This document shows, in pieces, positions 6,236 to 8,794 of a DNA stretch of 8,794 bases. Every line of letters begins with the position of its first letter. The stretch's first letter is position 1. The translations under genes were made by a program, and so were the position numbers. Under the pieces are notes generated by a model. That model was not told the origin of the DNA and searched no databases. It worked only from the letters and a program-made list of their open reading frames with translations. The stretch is from an uncultured Clostridia bacterium (GTDB taxonomy: Bacteria; Bacillota; Clostridia; Oscillospirales; Acutalibacteraceae), in the NCBI GenBank assembly GCA_937916195.1, contig CALFTO010000114.1:1-8794 (forward strand). Reading direction: 5' to 3'.

Positions 6236-7132
6236 TTACCTTTCATCACGATTTATTCTTGCTCGTTCACGGCGCCGATAATCTTCGCCAATAAGCTTTA
6301 AGATTGCATTATATACATCTTTTTGGGTATAACTCTTAGGGAAGAAGCGGCGGACATCTTCAAATGGAAAACTGATACGTTCCTTTTGGTTTGCCTTTTC
6401 TTCACTCATAACGGCGAAGATCTTATCCGCATTAAGCTGACCTGCTTGGGATAGTTTCTTTAGCCGTACTGCCTGCGAGAGTGACGGAGTGCAATCCTCG
6501 CTCTCAATGATACTCATTAAGTCGTACTGCTCCTGCTCAGTGAGATAGGATAACTCAACAGCAGGAGTAAGTGCGATTCGTTCCTCGTCCACAAGCTGTA
6601 ACAGTTCGGGGATAAGGTTTGTTAAACGGATATACCGAAACACTTGGTCACGGCTTTCGTTTGCCGCTTTGCCGATCTCAGTAGCGGTATCCGACTTTGT
6701 CGCAACTTGCGACGAGGATAAATCGTTTCGTTTCCCTTGCTCCTTCAAAGCCTCCATCTTCATTTTATAAGCGAAGGCTTTTTCGCTCGGCAAAATGCGT
6801 TCTCGGTGTAGGTTGCTGTCCACAACGGCAATCGCCGCTTCGGTTTTGGTATACGGATAAATTAAGGCGGGTACAACAGTCAGTCCCGCCCTTTTACTTG
6901 CGTGTAATCTTCGGTGTCCCGATATTACTTCGTATTCATCTTCGGTATTATCTTTCAGCCTTACGATAAGGGGATTGATAATGCCTTGCAACTTAATACT
7001 TTCCACAAGTTTGTCCATATCCTCATTGTCTGTGACCTTGAACGGATGACCGTCAAAATCGTGCAATTTATCTATAGGGATATGGGCGGACTTTTTCTTT
7101 TTGCTTTCGATTGGGATTTCATATTTTGTCAT
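6236..7132 (-). CDS. parB: ParB/Spo0J-family protein of a mobile element
   Basis: This 298-aa protein has the ParB N-terminal CTP-binding fold: LQGIINPLIVR (residues 48-58), ISGHRRLHAS (70-79, the GERR-type box as GHRR), and DSNLHRERILPSE (105-117). A helix-turn-helix (about 150-170, ending in QVFRYIRL) and a charged C-terminal part follow. ParB proteins clamp on DNA at parS sites and usually act with ParA in segregation. No parA or consensus parS is seen here, so a solo role in maintenance or regulation of the excised circle is inferred. A TTG start at 7141 is possible, but the ATG at 7132 is preferred. It has GGGAGG upstream and overlaps the relaxase stop as ATGA, a classic coupling arrangement. 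Confidence 0.9.
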   Translation of the reverse strand: MTKYEIPIESKKKKSAHIPIDKLHDFDGHPFKVTDNEDMDKLVESIKLQGIINPLIVRLKDNTEDEYEVISGHRRLHASKRAGLTVVPALIYPYTKTEAAIAVVDSNLHRERILPSEKAFAYKMKMEALKEQGKRNDLSSSQVATKSDTATEIGKAANESRDQVFRYIRLTNLIPELLQLVDEERIALTPAVELSYLTEQEQYDLMSIIESEDCTPSLSQAVRLKKLSQAGQLNADKIFAVMSEEKANQKERISFPFEDVRRFFPKSYTQKDVYNAILKLIGEDYRRRERARINRDER

Positions 7133-8490
7133 CGCTCCCAACCTCCCTTCTGTCGTTCTCTGATTTTTTGTTCTTTAACTTTTTGAGCCACAATTTCATT
7201 GGCAAAGAACATATCCGTTTTCTCTTGAATTTTAACGGAGCGTTCTTCAATGGCTTTGTTCATTTTAAGTTGTTTCCGTAGTTCCATTATCCGAGCAGTA
7301 ACACCTGCTTTTTCTTCTCGCAAGGTTTCTTTTTCGGTAGGTGTTGCTCTGCGGATTTTGTTTTGCAGTTTGGCACGGATTTCTATGAGCCTATTCATAT
7401 CGCTTTCGATCTTTGCTCTGTCTGCATACAGATCATCAAAGGTTTCAATATGGTATTTGCCCATATATCGCACTTGCTCGGAAATCTCATCGAGTTTCTT
7501 TAAGTCCTCTTTGAAATATGGACTTGTGGGTTTGTAGTCGGTGTTTTTCGGCAAGTAGCCGAGCAGATAACAGTAGTGTAGATACAAGCGGTAAATATGG
7601 CTTGTCCTGTGGAATGGCTGAAACCAATCCTTTAAGTCCTGCGGCATATCTTTTGGATAAGAAATATATGCTCGTCTGCTGCCGAAGGAAGCGTATCTGC
7701 CAATCGACCACTTTAGATTTTCGGGAGTCCATCTTTCGTCAAGGGTATCAAGCCTTGTAAAGTGTTCGTACTGCGGTAATCGTATTTTCCAATGCTTGCC
7801 TGTGAAGTCGGTAATATATCCTTTTCTCTGCAAATATTCTTCGATATATTTAGGACTACGGCTATAACCAATGGCTTCTCGCACGTCCTCTCGGTACACG
7901 TTGTAACGGGTAGGCTTACCGCTTTTTTCATCAAACCACACTTGCCTTGTCGGTGCTTTGTGGGGATTTTTGATTACCGACAAGCCGTGTTCGGCACAGA
8001 TGCGGTCAGAAACACTGCGGAGCTTTCGTTGCTCCGCTTTGGAATAGTCATACTTTCCGCCGTCAATGAAGGATACAGAATTAAAGCAGAAATGGTTGTG
8101 CAGATGGTCTTTGTCAAGATGGGTAGTAACGATTATTTGATACCGATCACCCCACATTTCTCTTGCGGTCTGCAAACCGATTTCGTGTGCTTCTTTAGCC
8201 GTAACCTCTTCCGGCTTAAAGCTTTGATAACCGTGCCAAGTGATATATCCGTTCTCTTTGCCATACTGCTTTTTGGTTAGAATCATCTGCTGCAAGGCAA
8301 TTTCCTTTAAGCAATTTATGGTGGAAACATATTCGCCTTGCTCAGTAGCTTCGGGGCGGCTAACGTAAGACATAACCTCCCATAGCGGTTGTAAACTCGG
8401 ATTATTTGCTACTGTCTTTTCGGGATTTTCTACATAGGCAATGAGGTCTTTTAACCGACCTTCAATATGCCATAAACTCGTCGTTGCCAT
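7129..8490 (-). CDS. MOBP-type relaxase (mobilization nuclease)
   Basis: This encodes a 453-aa relaxase that nicks the element at oriT and pilots the strand during conjugative transfer. Near the N-terminus is DLIAYVENPEKT, where Tyr19 is the likely nicking tyrosine. The metal-binding triad appears as HLDKDHLHNHFCFNS (about residues 124-138), the HxDxxHxHxHF-type motif of the MOBP/relaxase family. The last about 90 residues are rich in K, E and R and predicted coiled coil. A longer reading from 8523 would run into mobC. The ATG at 8490 has AGGAGG 7 nt upstream and begins 2 nt after the mobC stop, so it is chosen. The stop overlaps the parB-like start by 4 nt. Length is typical for a mobilizable rather than conjugative relaxase. 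Confidence 0.93.
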   Translation of the reverse strand: MATTSLWHIEGRLKDLIAYVENPEKTVANNPSLQPLWEVMSYVSRPEATEQGEYVSTINCLKEIALQQMILTKKQYGKENGYITWHGYQSFKPEEVTAKEAHEIGLQTAREMWGDRYQIIVTTHLDKDHLHNHFCFNSVSFIDGGKYDYSKAEQRKLRSVSDRICAEHGLSVIKNPHKAPTRQVWFDEKSGKPTRYNVYREDVREAIGYSRSPKYIEEYLQRKGYITDFTGKHWKIRLPQYEHFTRLDTLDERWTPENLKWSIGRYASFGSRRAYISYPKDMPQDLKDWFQPFHRTSHIYRLYLHYCYLLGYLPKNTDYKPTSPYFKEDLKKLDEISEQVRYMGKYHIETFDDLYADRAKIESDMNRLIEIRAKLQNKIRRATPTEKETLREEKAGVTARIMELRKQLKMNKAIEERSVKIQEKTDMFFANEIVAQKVKEQKIRERQKGGWER

Positions 8491-8492
8491 AA

Positions 8493-8777
8493 TCACACCT
8501 CCTGCAAGTCGAGGATAAGACACTCAATTTCTTTGCAGATATTTAGTGCTGACGGCTCATACTTGGCACACGCCTTAAAACCTTTATGGACTTCATAGAG
8601 TGCTTCAAGCAGTTCCCAAAACTCTTTTGTCGGTTGCGGTTTCGGTGTTTTGCCCTTGCATAACTGCCGCACAAATTCCGATTGTGACAGTCCACATATC
8701 TCTGCCGAGCGTTCCAACTTTTCTTTTTCTTCTTCGGACAACCGCACGGAAATACGAACGGAATCCTTGTTTTTCAT
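8493..8777 (-). CDS. mobC: MobC-like ribbon-helix-helix mobilization accessory protein
   Basis: This is a 94-aa protein. Residues about 6-42 (VRISVRLSEEEKEKLERSA, then GLSQSEFVRQLCKG) form a ribbon-helix-helix DNA-binding unit. The C-terminal half is helical with several cysteines. MobC proteins bind oriT and help the relaxase open the DNA; many also repress their own operon. The ATG at 8777 has AAGGAGA 7 nt upstream. It is the first gene of the module in the window, and the promoter and probably oriT lie to its right, outside the window. The relaxase begins 2 nt downstream, supporting the assignment. Confidence 0.88.
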   Translation of the reverse strand: MKNKDSVRISVRLSEEEKEKLERSAEICGLSQSEFVRQLCKGKTPKPQPTKEFWELLEALYEVHKGFKACAKYEPSALNICKEIECLILDLQEV

Positions 8778-8794
8778 AAAATCATCTCCTTACT

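Larger units (their letters stand above)
4247..8794. mobile_element. Integrative mobilizable element, recombinase-proximal end (partial)
   Basis: Five collinear minus-strand genes (mobC, relaxase, parB-like, TnpW-like, large serine recombinase) form a mobilization and integration module resembling the Tn4451 family plan of TnpX recombinase, small TnpW and Mob relaxase. The left border should lie between the tRNA terminator (ends 4246) and the recombinase stop (4304). The start given here is therefore an estimate. The right end is beyond the window. No type IV secretion gene is visible, so mobilization by a helper element is inferred, but a full conjugative element cannot be excluded from a partial view. 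Confidence 0.75.

Noticed and set aside
6699..6713. Perfect 7-1-7 inverted repeat GTCGCAA/TTGCGAC inside the parB-like gene, considered as a parS-like site
   Set aside because: It does not resemble the parS consensus TGTTTCACGTGAAACA, occurs once, and lies in coding sequence. Chance is the simplest explanation.
7792..8280. 162-codon plus-strand open frame inside the relaxase gene
   Set aside because: It is antisense to the relaxase HxDxxHxHxHF region, and its residue pattern is what reverse-strand reading of that motif gives. There is no independent support.
8491..8523. Longer relaxase reading starting at 8523
   Set aside because: The extra N-terminus lies inside mobC and has no ribosome site. 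The ATG at 8490 has AGGAGG at ideal spacing and matches the family start.
1..8794. CRISPR array, riboswitch of a known class, or rRNA
   Set aside because: No regularly spaced repeats, conserved riboswitch core or rRNA sequence was seen on either strand.

Overview
The window looks like a low-to-moderate GC Firmicute of the class Clostridia, probably a gut commensal (Oscillospiraceae/Lachnospiraceae type). Signs are consensus sigma-A promoters, strong AGGAGG ribosome sites, a standard code with TGA stops, and a Tn4451-like recombinase and mobilization cassette. The genus cannot be fixed from the sequence alone.

Left part (1-3933, minus strand): a two-gene operon encodes two half-size type IV (ABC subfamily B) exporters of 608 and 600 aa that overlap by 8 bp and probably form a heterodimer. 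It has a consensus promoter (3905-3933) and a leader of about 215 nt. That leader is the most interesting thing here. It holds a 29-codon ORF with its own strong ribosome site. A long-range stem can sequester that site. A perfect 8-bp hairpin plus U-tract (an intrinsic terminator) sits just before the ribosome site of the first transporter gene. The layout matches ribosome-mediated transcription attenuation, as known for the BmrB leader upstream of the BmrCD exporter of Bacillus subtilis. The inference is that the exporter is switched on when translation of the leader is disturbed, for example by a ribosome-targeting antibiotic.

Middle (3934-4303): a palindromic element of about 86 bp (3969-4054) lies between the divergent exporter promoter and a tRNA promoter. 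Next come tRNA-Pro(CGG) with encoded CCA (4124-4200), a very strong terminator, and a second weaker one.

Right part (4304-8794, minus strand): this is one end of an integrative mobilizable element, read right to left as mobC, relaxase, parB-like gene, TnpW-like small gene, and large serine recombinase. Junctions are 2 nt, a 4-nt ATGA overlap, 9 nt and 0 nt, so the genes form a translationally coupled operon. The recombinase is last and lies at the element edge beside the tRNA-Pro locus. The other end, the operon promoter and probably oriT lie beyond the right edge of the window. No cargo gene is visible inside the window.
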